DNA from: Streptomyces venezuelae ATCC 10712
GTDB lineage: Bacteria > Actinomycetota > Actinomycetes > Streptomycetales > Streptomycetaceae
Direction of reading: 5' to 3'
NCBI RefSeq assembly: GCF_008639165.1
Contig: NZ_CP029197.1
Location: 2,232,001 to 2,296,000 of the forward strand
Length of the DNA stretch: 64,000 nucleotides
A program made the translations under genes and the position numbers. Of the stretch, positions 8,512 through 18,357 are shown piece after piece (the first letter of the stretch is position 1; each line of letters starts with the position of its first letter). A model generated the notes under the pieces. The model ran no database searches, was not told where the DNA came from, and was given only the letters and a program-made list of their open reading frames with translations.

Positions 8512-10867
8512 TCAGTACCCGGACGTCACGTACAGGCAGTTGGTGTAGCTGTAGCCCGGTTCGATCTTCGCCTTGCTCGACTTGGTGTCACCGGCCGTGG
8601 ACGTACCGGTCGACGCCCGCTTCTGGAGGAAGTGGTAGTCGCCCGCGGGCAGCCACAGGGTCGCCTTCGGGTACTTCGAGGCAGGACCGGTGCAGGCCTT
8701 GATCTTCTTGCCCTGCGAGAAGATCGGGCCGGGGTACTTGGTGCAGGTCCCGCACGAGGTGAGCGTGATCTTGCCCGTCATCGGACCCGTGTAGAGCAGC
8801 TCGACCTCGCCGGGGCCGTCGTTGCTCACCACCATCACCATCCGCGTACCGCCGGGGACGTCGGCCGAGGGCAGCGTCCGGCCCGCGTCGGCCTCCTCCT
8901 CGGCGATCTCGGCGGCGATGGCGATGGAGCGCGCGTGCGCGGCCTGCGGGCTGTTCGGGTAGTCCTTGGCGTACGCCGTCATCGTGTCGAGCGCGGCCTT
9001 GAACTCCTTGTCCTTGAACTGGTCCGTCCCACAGGCGAAGTCACCCTTCTGGACCGCCGCGGCGGCCTGCTCGGTGGCGTTCTGGAGGGAGGGGTCCGTG
9101 ATGCCGCTCACCGACGCGCGGATCACGCGCAGCTCCGCGGTCGTGTCGCAGGGCTCGGCGCTGCCGGCGAGCGCGTCCGAGCGGGTCTTGACCGACGCCT
9201 CGACGGCGGGGGCGACGCGGGTCGCGTAGCTCGACTTCGGGAACTCGGTGAGCAGCGTGCTGAAGCTCTCCTTGGCGTCCGGGTCGGAGGTCGCGACGCC
9301 GAGCGCGGCCGCGCCGCACTCGTAGAGCGAGTGCGCCAGCGGGTCCTCGGTCTTGGCCGGCCGGGTGCCCAGGAGGCTTGTCGGACGTGCCCTGGAGCCC
9401 CCGCAGGAACGTGAGCTGCGGGACGGCCTCGCAGTACTTCTTGTCGGCGTACGGGGCGGAGACCGTCGCGAAGTAGCTGTCGAGGCGCGCGGGGACGAGC
9501 TTCCCCGCGCGGGAGCCCGCGTGCTTCGTGCCCAGCTCCTCGTACTCGCCGAGGGCCTTGCGGAAGGTCGGCTCGGCCTTGTCGAAGGCGAGGCCTTCGG
9601 CGGACTTCACGAGCGCGTCGGCGGCCGCGAGGCGTTCGAGCAGGGCCTGCTCCCTGGCCTCGTCGCGGGCCGCCCCGTACGCGAGCGAACCGCCCGCGGG
9701 CACGGCGAGCAGGACGACGGCGAGCGGCAGCGCGAGGCGCCGCAGGGAGGCGCCGACCCGGAGGGTCGCGCGCAGCCCGCGCCGGGCGCCGTCGGCCGCG
9801 ACGGCCAGCAGGAACACGCCGTATCCGGCGAGGACGCCGACGGGCACGCCGTCCACGTCGGCGGGGAGGGCCAGGACGAGCAGCGCGGCGGTGGCGATCC
9901 AGCAGAGCGCGGCGCCGATCCAGTTGCGCAGGAGGACGTAACCGAGGCCCAGGCAGGAGAGGTTGAGCAGGCCGGTCATGACGGCCTGCGCCGGGTTGGC
10001 CTCCCCGCGCGGCGGCGGCCCGAAGCCCGGCGGCGGCCCGAAGCCGGGCGGAGCCCCGGGCGGCGGCGGAGGCGCCCCCACCCCGGCCCAGCCGGGCGCC
10101 ACGGCGGGCCCGCCGCCGCCGGGCCCGGAGGCGGCGGGGCCGGAGGGGCCGGAGGCCGCGGGACCGGTGGGGCCGGCGGGGTGGTCCGCTGCGGCGGCCT
10201 GGGGCGGGCCGAAGCCCGCCGAGGGCCGCGCCTCCCAGGGCGCGGGCCCCACGGCACCCTCACCGGCCGCAGGCCCGGAGGCGGGAGCCCCACCGGCCGG
10301 AGGCCCGAAAGCGAGAGTCCCGTCACCCGAGGGCGCGGGCGTCGCGGCGCCGCCCGACGGCCCGGCGGCGGGAGCCCCGCCCGCCGGAGGCCCGGAGGCG
10401 GCAGCGCCGCCCACCGACGGCCCGAAAGCAAGCGTCCCGCCGTCCGGCGGCCCGGAGGCCGCACCCCCGCCGCCCGAGGGCGCGGGCGTCACGGCCCCGC
10501 CGCCCGACGGCCCGGAAGCCGCACCCCCGCTCCCCGGCGCCCCAGGCGCCCCGCCCCCCGAGGCCCGGGGCCCCTCGTCCGACGGGGACGCGGACGGTGC
10601 CGGAGACGCCGCCTTCAGCATCCGCGTCGACGAGTCCGCCACGTCCGCGTCCGAACTCGCCGGCGAGCCCGCCACGTGCGGGCTCCCCGGCGAGTCCGCC
10701 ACATGCCGGCTCCCCGGCGAGTCCGCCTTACCCGGGCTTCCCGGCGAATCCTCCACGTTCGAGCTCCCCCACGAGTCCGCCGGTCCTGCCGGTCTGGTCG
10801 ATGTGTCGTCCCCCACAGGCCGGTCGGACGGCTCGGGACGTGCGTCGTTCGGTTCTTCCCCCACCAC
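8512..10867 (-). pseudogene. Large Pro/Gly-rich membrane protein gene, broken by a single-base frameshift
   Basis: Two minus-strand frames make one gene. The first reads from GTG 10867 (SD GAGGGGGA) through about 270 residues of Pro/Gly/Ala repeats and DSPGS repeats. It then encodes four hydrophobic segments and a coiled region, and reaches LQGTSDK near 9377. From there the sense continues in another frame (LLGTRPAKTEDPLAH..) to the stop at 8512 (..LYVTSGY). Removing one G of AGGAGGCTT (9371-9379, plus strand) restores one frame of about 785 codons. The C-terminal half has TPR-like helices and paired cysteines. This is either a real mutation or a sequencing error; the function is unknown. Confidence 0.75.
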
Positions 10868-11029
10868 GGTTCCCCCTCGTGGGCCCATGCGCGGTGGCAC
10901 CCCACCGTCGCCTCATGGGCCTACCCTTCACGGTCTCCTCACACGCGTCCACCGTTCCGGGAAGCCGGTGACCAACCTGCGACGTACCCGCTACCGGTTT
11001 TCGCCCCACGCAGGGCCTAGAGTCGCCAG

Positions 11030-11953
11030 GTGCCGTACGACCACCGGAAGACCTCCCGCCGCGCCCGCCCCCGTACCCTCGCCCTCGTGCTCGCCGCGAC
11101 GGGCTGCTGCGCCGTGCTCGCCGGGTGTGGGGCGCCGGAGGTGTCGCCGCCGGGCGGGAAGTCCGCGGAGAGCCCGACGGCCTCCCGGACGACCAACGGC
11201 GGCGCCACCACCACCGCGCCCGCCCCGCAGGGGAGTCCCACGGCCGGGCACGGCGGGCCGAGCGTCCAGGCGGGGGCGCGCACGCTCGCCGGGCGGACCG
11301 TCGTCATCGACCCCGGTCACAACTCCGGCAATTTCCGCCACTCGTCCGAGATCGACCAGAAGGTGAACATCGGTACGAACCGCAAGGAGTGCGACACCAC
11401 GGGCACGTCCACGAACGGCGGCTACACCGAGGCCTCGTTCACCCTCGACGTCTCCCGCCGGCTGCGCGAGCTCCTCACCGCGCGCGGCGCGAAGGTGGTC
11501 CTCACCCACGACGCCGACCGCGCCTGGGGGCCCTGCATCGACGAGCGGGCGAAGATCGGCAACGCGGCCCGCGCCGACGCCGTCGTCTCCGTCCACGCGG
11601 ACGGTTCCGCCGTGGGCCACCGCGGCTTCCATGTGATCCTGCCCGCACGCGTGCGCGAGGGCGCGGCCGACACCGCGAAGATCGTCGGCCCCTCCCGCGA
11701 ACTGGGCGAGCGGATCGCCGCCCAGTTCGCCCGCGCGACCGGAACGGCCCCCGCCAACTACCTCGGTTCCGGTACAGGGTTGGACGTACGGGACGATCTC
11801 GGCGGCCTCAATCTCTCAACCGTGCCCAAGGTCTTCGTCGAATGCGGCAATATGCGTGATCCGAAGGACGCCCAGCTGCTCACGTCGGCGGCGTGGCGGC
11901 AGCGGGCGGCCCAGGGGATCGCGGACGGCATCGCCACCTACCTCAAGGGGTAG
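11030..11953 (+). CDS. Lipoprotein N-acetylmuramoyl-L-alanine amidase (Amidase_3)
   Basis: A 307-residue zinc amidase that cleaves the amide bond between MurNAc and the stem peptide. It begins with a basic N-region and lipobox VLAGC (Cys33), followed by a Ser/Thr/Gly linker, so it is tethered to the outer face of the membrane. Catalytic landmarks are DPGHNSG (His ligand), YTEASF (Glu ligand), VSVHADG (His ligand) and FVECGNM (catalytic Glu). The start is GTG. It is a single gene with no obvious partner. Confidence 0.95.
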   Translation: MPYDHRKTSRRARPRTLALVLAATGCCAVLAGCGAPEVSPPGGKSAESPTASRTTNGGATTTAPAPQGSPTAGHGGPSVQAGARTLAGRTVVIDPGHNSGNFRHSSEIDQKVNIGTNRKECDTTGTSTNGGYTEASFTLDVSRRLRELLTARGAKVVLTHDADRAWGPCIDERAKIGNAARADAVVSVHADGSAVGHRGFHVILPARVREGAADTAKIVGPSRELGERIAAQFARATGTAPANYLGSGTGLDVRDDLGGLNLSTVPKVFVECGNMRDPKDAQLLTSAAWRQRAAQGIADGIATYLKG

Positions 11954-12064
11954 GACCCGCGAGCGATAGATTCGCTCCGTACGATGGGGGCCGCCCCCGT
12001 GCCGCCCCCCGTGCCATGACCTTGAGCGCCACCCCGACGCGACGACCCGACGAAGGACTCTTAC

Positions 12065-12931
12065 GTGAATATCCGCTCCCTCACCCGAGGCGATGGCGTG
12101 CTGATCGGTGCAGCGGTGGTGCTGTTCATCGCCTCGTTCCTCGGCATCTCCGGCTGCGACGCCCCCGAGGCGATCTGCGACCAGGTGAACAACCCGAACT
12201 CCTGGGAGTTGTCCTACCTCGGCTGGGGCGCCTTCTTCCTCGGCCTCGCCGGTGCGGCGCTCGTCGTCTTCTCCCGCAGCCTGCCGCAGCCCCTCAAGGT
12301 GGCCGGGCTCGACCTGGGCCAGGTCGGTGCCGCGTTCACCGTCGCCGCCGCGTGGAACCTGCTCATGTGGATCTTCGAGGCGGAGAACGCCGGCGCGGGC
12401 CTGGTCCTGGGCCTGATCGCCGCCCTGGTCCTGGCCGGCGCGGCCGTGGCCGGTCCGATGGTCCCGGCCCTCAAGGCCCCGCTCGTCGGCGCCCCGAAGC
12501 CGCCCACCCCGCAGCCGTACGGCATGCAGCCGGGCCAGCCCGGCCCGCAGGGCGTCCCCGGTGGCTACGGCTACCCGGGCGCGCAGCACCCGCAGTACGG
12601 CGGTCCGCAGGACGCCTCGCAGGGTGCGGGTCAGCCGTTCGGCGCGCAGGCCGCTGCCGCGCAGCCGCAGGCCGCCCAGCAGTCCGAGCCGCAGGGGCAG
12701 GCCGCCCCGGCCCCGCAGGCGCAGCCGGCCGGGGACTTCTCGCCGTTCTGGTTCGCGGTGCCGGTCGCCCGTCCGCTGTACGCGGAGGACGGTTCGCAGG
12801 CGCCGATCGCCGAACTGGCCCCGGGTACCTGGTACCTGGCGGTCGAGCAGCGCGGTGCCGCGCTGGTGGCGCAGACGCAGGACGGCCGTCGCGGCGTCCT
12901 TCAGGACACGACGGGCATCCAGCGCGGCTGA
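12065..12931 (+). CDS. DUF5336-like four-TM membrane protein
   Basis: A 288-residue protein with four hydrophobic segments in residues 10-145, then a Pro/Gln/Gly-rich tail with QPGQPGPQG repeats, and a compact C-terminal domain (FWFAVPVARPLYAEDG.. GTWYLAVEQ). The arrangement resembles the DUF5336 / mycobacterial 34-kDa antigen group. Its cellular role is unknown. The last codons (IQRG stop) are the first unit of a tandem repeat. Confidence 0.75.
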   Translation: MNIRSLTRGDGVLIGAAVVLFIASFLGISGCDAPEAICDQVNNPNSWELSYLGWGAFFLGLAGAALVVFSRSLPQPLKVAGLDLGQVGAAFTVAAAWNLLMWIFEAENAGAGLVLGLIAALVLAGAAVAGPMVPALKAPLVGAPKPPTPQPYGMQPGQPGPQGVPGGYGYPGAQHPQYGGPQDASQGAGQPFGAQAAAAQPQAAQQSEPQGQAAPAPQAQPAGDFSPFWFAVPVARPLYAEDGSQAPIAELAPGTWYLAVEQRGAALVAQTQDGRRGVLQDTTGIQRG

Positions 12932-13071
12932 CCCCGCGCCGCGGCCGGTCCAGCGCGACTGATCCCACGCCACGGCCGGTCGAGCGCGCTGACCCCGCAC
13001 CGCGGCCGGTCCAGCGCGGCTGATCCCACGCCGCGGCCGGCCCAGCGTGGCTCATCCCGCGCGCGGCCGGT
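12919..13071 (+). repeat. Tandem 30-31 bp repeat starting at a stop codon, five copies
   Basis: Five units of about 31 bp begin at 12919, 12950, 12981, 13011 and 13042. Each contains CAGCGCGGCTGA-type sequence and ends in GCGGCCGG. The first unit is the end of the DUF5336-like gene including its TGA, and the copies repeat that TGA. The rest of the gap up to 13242 holds no gene that I can see. Confidence 0.8.
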
Positions 13072-13242
13072 CCCGCACCGCCGATCCACCGCCTGCCGGC
13101 CCGCACCGCCGACCCCCGGGGCCCGTTCCCCGGCGTTCGCTCCCCGACGGCCCCTCGCCCGGAATCCCTTCCGGGCGGGGGGCCGTTGGCGTACAGTCCC
13201 CGCATCCGCGTGAACTGACGGAGCGTCAGAAAGGGTGTGGGC

Positions 13243-14253
13243 ATGCGCCTCGGACTCGCCCTCGGTTACTGGGGCCGCGGCCCCTCCGCCGCTCATCTCG
13301 ACCTCGCCCGCGAGGCCGAGCGGCTCGGCTACGACTCCGTGTGGACGGCCGAGGCCTGGGGCTCGGACGCCTTCACGGCGCTGACCTGGATCGCCGCCCA
13401 CACCAGCCGCATCCGGCTGGGCACCGCCGTCGCGCAGATGGCGGCCCGGGCGCCGACCACCACCGCGATGCACGCGCTCACCCTTGACCACCTCTCCGGC
13501 GGGCGCGTGATGCTCGGACTCGGCCTGTCGGGGCCGCAGGTCGTCGAGGGCTGGTACGGGCGGCCCTTCCCCCGCTCCCCGCTGACGGCGACCCGCGAGT
13601 ACGTGGACGTGGTCCGCCAGGTCCTGCGCCGCGAGGCCCCGGTGCGGCTCGAAGGACGCCACCACTCGCACCCGTACACCGGCCCCGACGGCACCGGACT
13701 CGGCAAGCCGCTCAAGCCGATCACCCACCCGCTCCGGGCCGACCTGCCGATCCTGCTGGGCGCCGAGGGGCCGAAGAACATCGCGCAGACCCTCGCGATC
13801 GCCGACGGCTGGCTGCCGCTGTACTGGTCGCCCGGGCGCTGGGCCGAGGTGTACGCGCTGCCCGAGCGGCTCCCCGAGGGCTTCCTGGTGGCCCCCATGG
13901 TCCGCGCCCAGCTCTGCGAGGACGTGGCGGCCGGGCTGCTGCCCGTCAAGGCGATGCTCGGCTTCTACATCGGCGGCATGGGGCACGCGGCCCGCAACTT
14001 CCACGCCGACCTGATGGGACGGATGGGGTACGAGAAGGAGGCCCGGCGCGTCCAGGAGCTGTTCGCGGCCGGGCGGCGCGAGGAGGCGGTCCTCGCGGTG
14101 CCGGACGCCTTCGCGGACGAGATCTCGCTGGTCGGGCCCCGGGAGCGGATCGCGGAGCGGCTGGAGACATGGCGGCGGGGCCCGGTGACGGACCTCCTGG
14201 TCACCTCACCGGACCCTGCCACGCTCCGCCTGCTCGCGGAGCTCAACTCCTGA
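13243..14253 (+). CDS. LLM-class F420-dependent oxidoreductase
   Basis: A 336-residue TIM-barrel protein of the bacterial luciferase-like family. Features are the N-terminal LGLALGYWGRG strand, AEAWGSDAFT, LGTAVAQMAARAPTTTAMHA, the LDHLSGGRVMLGLGLSG signature and a late PILLGAEGPK. Members use reduced F420 (or FMN) for hydride transfer; the substrate is unknown. ATG 13243 has an AAAGGG SD; GTG 13237 is an alternative two codons upstream. Confidence 0.92.
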   Translation: MRLGLALGYWGRGPSAAHLDLAREAERLGYDSVWTAEAWGSDAFTALTWIAAHTSRIRLGTAVAQMAARAPTTTAMHALTLDHLSGGRVMLGLGLSGPQVVEGWYGRPFPRSPLTATREYVDVVRQVLRREAPVRLEGRHHSHPYTGPDGTGLGKPLKPITHPLRADLPILLGAEGPKNIAQTLAIADGWLPLYWSPGRWAEVYALPERLPEGFLVAPMVRAQLCEDVAAGLLPVKAMLGFYIGGMGHAARNFHADLMGRMGYEKEARRVQELFAAGRREEAVLAVPDAFADEISLVGPRERIAERLETWRRGPVTDLLVTSPDPATLRLLAELNS

Positions 14254-14271
14254 GCCCGACTGGGCCGCCGG

Positions 14272-14823
14272 TCACCCGCCGCTGAGCTGCGAGGCGCTGG
14301 GCACCTTGTCGACGACCTCGGCGCCGGCGCTCTTGCCCGCGTCCTTCACGCTGTTGATGACGCTCTCGAAGGCGCCGACGTCGGCGTCGCCGGCCTCGCC
14401 CTTGCGGAGCTTCGTCCCGAGGTCCTTGAGCGAGTCGATCCCCGCGGTGAGCGGCGCGACCGCCTTCGAGAGCAGCGGGTCGCCCTTGGCGTTGTTGACC
14501 GCCGCCTTGAGCCGGTTGTACGTGAACGCGCCCGCGAGACCCGCCTTCACCAGGGCGAAGGTCCGGCCGTCGGCGCCCTTCTTGAACTTGCCCGCGCGGT
14601 AGGGCTTCACGATCCACTGGTACGCGGCACCCGCGGCCAGACCCGCGTTGGCCACGAACCGGGTCTTGGCGAGCTTCTGCTGCTCGAAGCCGGCCGAACT
14701 CGTGGGTGTCACGGCGCTGCTCGCGCTCTGTGTGTCGTCGCCGTCGTTGCACGCGGCGGTGGTCATGAGCAGAGTGCACGACAGCAGCAGCGCCACGACA
14801 CCGCGCGAAAGACTTCTGGGCAC
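14272..14823 (-). CDS. Secreted lipoprotein-like protein, unknown family
   Basis: A 183-residue protein with a signal peptide ending MTTAAC (lipobox-like, Cys25), then a Ser/Thr linker and a helical body rich in Ala/Lys (two repeats of KAxLAGAFTYN-like helices). It is convergent with the LLM oxidoreductase. No family is recognised; it is probably membrane-anchored and outside the cell. Confidence 0.7.
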   Translation of the reverse strand: MPRSLSRGVVALLLSCTLLMTTAACNDGDDTQSASSAVTPTSSAGFEQQKLAKTRFVANAGLAAGAAYQWIVKPYRAGKFKKGADGRTFALVKAGLAGAFTYNRLKAAVNNAKGDPLLSKAVAPLTAGIDSLKDLGTKLRKGEAGDADVGAFESVINSVKDAGKSAGAEVVDKVPSASQLSGG

Positions 14824-14946
14824 GACAGGACCTCCCTGGGGCTTGTGGCGCCAGCCTCGCCCCGCCCCCGCGCCCCCGCCACCGGGGCGGCTCCGTACGG
14901 GTGCCGCCGCCCTCCCCCGTACGGGCGGCGCCTGCCCCAGGGCGCC

Positions 14947-16038
14947 TCAGGTCCCGCAGCAGTCCGGTTCGAGGCCGGCCGGGAGGCGTTCGCCGCCGAA
15001 GACGGCCACGGTCGCCTCCTCGCCGCCGAGCGCCGCCACCGCGAGCAGCAGGGAGCCGGCCGTCCAGCTGGTCTGCTCCTCGGGCCACATGGCCTTGTCG
15101 CTCTCCGTCTCGCCCTCGAAGACGTACCCCGTCCAGTACATGCCGTTCGCCGCCCGCAGGTGCTGGATGTCCTGGAGGATGGTCAGGGCCCGGTCGGACT
15201 CCCCCACCGCCCAGAGGGCGAGGGCGAGTTCACAGCTCTCGCCGCCGGTCACCCACGGGTTGGGGACCACACAGCGCACGCCGAGGCCGGGCACGACGAA
15301 CGTGTCCCAGTCCGCCTCGATCCGCGCCTTCGCCTCGGGCCCGGTGATCGCGCCGCCGAGGACCGGGTAGTACCAGTCCATCGAGTAGCGGGACTTGTCG
15401 AGGAACCGCTCGGGGTGCCTGCGGATCGCGTGGCCGAGCGCGCCCGCCGCCAGCTCCCAGTCGGGCTGCGGCTCCTCGCGGGCCTCGGCGATGGCGAGGG
15501 CGCAGCGCAGCGCCTGGTGGATCGACGAACTGCCGGTGAGCAGGGCGTCGTTCACGGGGGTGCCGTCGGCTTCGCGCTTCCAGCCGATCTGTCCGCCCGG
15601 CTGCTGGAGGCCGAGGACGAACTCGACGGCGGCGTATACGGTCGGCCACATCCGGTCGAGGAAGGCGTCGTCGCCGGTGGACAGGTAGTGGTGCCAGACG
15701 CCGACGGCTATGTAGGCGGTGAAGTTGGACTCCCGGCCGCTGTCGGTGACCTGGTCGGGCTCGCCGTCGTGGTAGGCCGCGTACCAGGAGCCGTCGCCGT
15801 TCTGGTGGCGGGCGAGCCACTCGTAGGCGCGGGCGGCGGCGGTGTGTTCGCCGGCCGCGTCCAGGGCCATGGCGGCCTCGGTGTGGTCCCAGGGGTCGAG
15901 GTGGTGGCCCCGGAACCACGGCAGGGCGCCGTCCTCGCGCTGGACGGCGAGGATGCCGGCCACGGTCTCGGCGGCCTGCTCGGCGGTGAGCACCCCGGGC
16001 AGGACGAGGTGTTCCGCGATCCGCTCGGGTGAGGTCAC
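14947..16038 (-). CDS. Alpha/alpha-toroid protein (prenyltransferase / squalene-cyclase-like fold)
   Basis: A 363-residue protein built of helix pairs with QxxDGxW-like motifs (QREDGALPWF, HQNGDGSWYAAY, QQPGGQIGWK), a DPWDHTEAAMALDAAG segment and a C-terminal CCGT. Such proteins in Streptomyces are often labelled prenyltransferase, but the aromatic/acidic pattern also fits six-hairpin sugar-active enzymes. GTG 16038 overlaps the methyltransferase stop (GTGA). As third gene after a GT4 and a methyltransferase it probably acts on the same glycan or lipid. Substrate unknown. Confidence 0.75.
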   Translation of the reverse strand: MTSPERIAEHLVLPGVLTAEQAAETVAGILAVQREDGALPWFRGHHLDPWDHTEAAMALDAAGEHTAAARAYEWLARHQNGDGSWYAAYHDGEPDQVTDSGRESNFTAYIAVGVWHHYLSTGDDAFLDRMWPTVYAAVEFVLGLQQPGGQIGWKREADGTPVNDALLTGSSSIHQALRCALAIAEAREEPQPDWELAAGALGHAIRRHPERFLDKSRYSMDWYYPVLGGAITGPEAKARIEADWDTFVVPGLGVRCVVPNPWVTGGESCELALALWAVGESDRALTILQDIQHLRAANGMYWTGYVFEGETESDKAMWPEEQTSWTAGSLLLAVAALGGEEATVAVFGGERLPAGLEPDCCGT

Positions 16039-16769
16039 TGGGTGTCGGCCTTGGGGAGGTGGGGCTTGGTCGCGTACGCCACGAAGCTCTTGCCGACGAC
16101 CGGGTTGAGCAGCTGCTCGGCGACCCGGGTCAGGGCGGGCTTCTTCATGATGTCCCAGACCAGGAGCTTGTGGTACGCCCGGACCGGCAGCGCCTTGTCG
16201 TTGTCGACGCCGAAGGCGCACTTCAGCCACCAGTACGGCGAGTGCAGGGCGTGCGCGTGGTGGGTGCCGTACGGCTTGAGGCCGGCCTGGCGGATCTTGC
16301 CGAGCAGTTCGTCCGCCTTGTAGATGCGGATGTGGCCGCCCTCGACCTCGTGGTACGCGTCGGAGAGCGTCCAGCAGATCTTCTCGGGGCCGTAGCGGGG
16401 CACGGTGATCGCGATCCGGCCGCCCGGCTTGAGGACGCGGACCATCTCGGCGAGCACGCCCTTGTCGTCCGGGATGTGCTCCATGACCTCGGAGATGATG
16501 ACGACGTCGAAGGACGCGTCGGGGAAGGGCAGGTTGAGCGCGTCACCCTCCATCGCGGTGGCGGTCGCACCCGCGGGGGCCTCCCCGGCCTCCTTCATGG
16601 CGGCGAACCACTTGGCGACCTCGCGGATCTCCTCGCCGTTCTGGTCGAGGGCCACGACCTGGGCGCCGCGCCGGTAGCACTCGAAGGCGTGCCGCCCGGC
16701 CCCACAGCCCAGATCGAGCACACGATCGCCGGGGGCGAGCGGGAAGCGGGTGAAGTCGACGGTCAGCAC
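16035..16769 (-). CDS. Class I SAM-dependent methyltransferase (Methyltransf_11 type)
   Basis: A 244-residue protein with motif I VLDLGCGAGRHAFEC, motif II VVALDQN, then DALNLPFPDASFDVVIISEVMEHI and VLKPGGRIAITVPR. The C-terminus has Trp/Tyr/His-rich helices, perhaps for a lipid-like substrate. The GTG start has an AAAGGCAG SD. It is 46 bp after the glycosyltransferase and overlaps the toroid gene, so the three form an operon. Confidence 0.9.
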   Translation of the reverse strand: MLTVDFTRFPLAPGDRVLDLGCGAGRHAFECYRRGAQVVALDQNGEEIREVAKWFAAMKEAGEAPAGATATAMEGDALNLPFPDASFDVVIISEVMEHIPDDKGVLAEMVRVLKPGGRIAITVPRYGPEKICWTLSDAYHEVEGGHIRIYKADELLGKIRQAGLKPYGTHHAHALHSPYWWLKCAFGVDNDKALPVRAYHKLLVWDIMKKPALTRVAEQLLNPVVGKSFVAYATKPHLPKADTQ

Positions 16770-16815
16770 GAGGTCTGCCTTTCGCGGTGGGAGGATGGTT
16801 GGGGGCGACGAGGGG

Positions 16816-18150
16816 TCACCGGCGGGCCCCGGCGCCTTGACGGGCCACCGCCTCGCGGTACAGCTCGGCGGTGCCCTGGGCGGCACGGGCCCACGTGAAC
16901 CGCTCCAGGACCCGGGCCCGCCCGGCCGCGCCGAGCCGCGCCCGCAGCTGCGCGTCGCCCAGCACCCGCCCCAGCGCGACGGCGAGCGCCCCCGCGTCCC
17001 CCGGCGGCACCGCCAGGCACGTCTCGCCGTCGGCGCCCGCGACCTCGGGGATCGCCCCGCCGGTCGTCGCGACCAGCGGCGTCCCGGTGGCCATCGCCTC
17101 GGCGGCCGGCAGCGAGAACCCCTCGTACAGCGACGGCACGCAGGAGACCTGCGCCGACCGCACCAGGTCGACGAGTTCCGCGTCGCTGATGCCCTTGACG
17201 AACGAGACCGCCCCGTCAAGTCCGTACCGCTCGATCGCCGCGGCGACCGGCCCGTCCTCGGCGCGCTTGCCGACGACGACGAGGTGGGCGTCGGGGTTCT
17301 CGGTGCGGAGTTTGGCGAGCGCCTCGATCAGGTGGATCAGGCCCTTGAGGGGAACGTCCGCACTGGAGGTGGTGACGATCCGGCCGGGGACCTCGGCGAC
17401 GGCCGGGTCGGGCGACCAGAGGTCGGTGTCGGCGCCGATGTGGACGACCCGGATGCGGTCCTCGCGGACGCCGAGGTGGTCGACGATCTCCCGCCGGGAG
17501 GTGCCGGAGACGGTGAGCACGGACGGCAGGCGGCGGGCGACGCGCTTCTGCATGCGGGTGAAGGCGTACCAGCGGCGGACGGACGCGCGGCGCTTCCAGT
17601 CGGCGGCCGCGTCGAGGTCGAGCTGCCGGTCGACGGTGATGGGGTGGTGGATCGTGGTGACCAGCGGGGCGCCGATCGCGCGGGGGCCGCCGAGGAGCCC
17701 GTACCCGAGGGTCTGGTTGTCGTGGACGACGTCGAAGTCGCCGCGGCGGGCGGCGAGCATCCGCCGGGCCCGCAGGGAGAAGGTGAGCGGCTCGGGGAAG
17801 CCGCCGGTCCACATGGTGGCGACCTCGAGGCCGTCGATCCAGTCCCGGAACTCCTCGCGCTTCGGCGTACGGAACGGGTCCGGGGAGCGGTAGAGGTCGA
17901 GGCTGGCGATCTCAGTGAGCGTGAGGCCCGCCAGGTCCTCGCCCTCGTCGAGGACGGGGTACGGCTGGGAGCCGATGACCTCGACGTGGTGGCCGAGGCG
18001 GACGAGTTCGCGGGAGAGGTGGCGGACGTAGACGCCCTGGCCACCGCAGAAGGGGTTGCCCTTGTACGTGAGGAGAGCGATCCGCAGCGGATCGCGGCCC
18101 GTCGCGGTGACGCCCTGTCGGGGGCTCGCCTCTATGGCCTCAGCGGTCAT
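16816..18150 (-). CDS. GT4-family glycosyltransferase
   Basis: A 444-residue GT-B enzyme. The N-terminal domain has GGQGVYVRHLSREL, and the C-terminal nucleotide-sugar domain has VPSLYEGFSLPAAEAMATGTPLVATTGGAIPEV, the EX7E motif of retaining GT4 enzymes. A retaining transfer of a hexose from a nucleotide sugar is expected; the acceptor is unknown. First gene of the operon with the methyltransferase and toroid protein, and divergent from the KstR-like regulator across a gap holding a KstR-type site. Confidence 0.93.
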   Translation of the reverse strand: MTAEAIEASPRQGVTATGRDPLRIALLTYKGNPFCGGQGVYVRHLSRELVRLGHHVEVIGSQPYPVLDEGEDLAGLTLTEIASLDLYRSPDPFRTPKREEFRDWIDGLEVATMWTGGFPEPLTFSLRARRMLAARRGDFDVVHDNQTLGYGLLGGPRAIGAPLVTTIHHPITVDRQLDLDAAADWKRRASVRRWYAFTRMQKRVARRLPSVLTVSGTSRREIVDHLGVREDRIRVVHIGADTDLWSPDPAVAEVPGRIVTTSSADVPLKGLIHLIEALAKLRTENPDAHLVVVGKRAEDGPVAAAIERYGLDGAVSFVKGISDAELVDLVRSAQVSCVPSLYEGFSLPAAEAMATGTPLVATTGGAIPEVAGADGETCLAVPPGDAGALAVALGRVLGDAQLRARLGAAGRARVLERFTWARAAQGTAELYREAVARQGAGARR

Positions 18151-18205
18151 TGCGCGACCCCCTTCGAGCGTGCGTTTCGCCGGAGCGTAACCGCTCGCGC
18201 TAATC

Positions 18206-18219
18206 TAGAACAAGTTACA
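18206..18219 (+). promoter_or_regulatory. KstR-type operator, site A
   Basis: TAGAACAAGTTACA fits the known KstR pattern TnnAACnnGTTnnA at every fixed position. A further dyad, CAAGT with ACTTG, overlaps it at 18211-18225. It lies between the glycosyltransferase and the KstR-like gene, which suggests autoregulation. Confidence 0.7.
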
Positions 18220-18357
18220 GACTTGATCGTTCTCGATCGTCCGAGAGCCACAGAATCTACCGGCAGGTAGCTCCGTGGTGAGAGCCGGAACAGGTGATTC
18301 GCGCCACGGCCCCGGCCCCGCCATACTGTCGCTCCCCACCGCACGGAACGGGACCTC

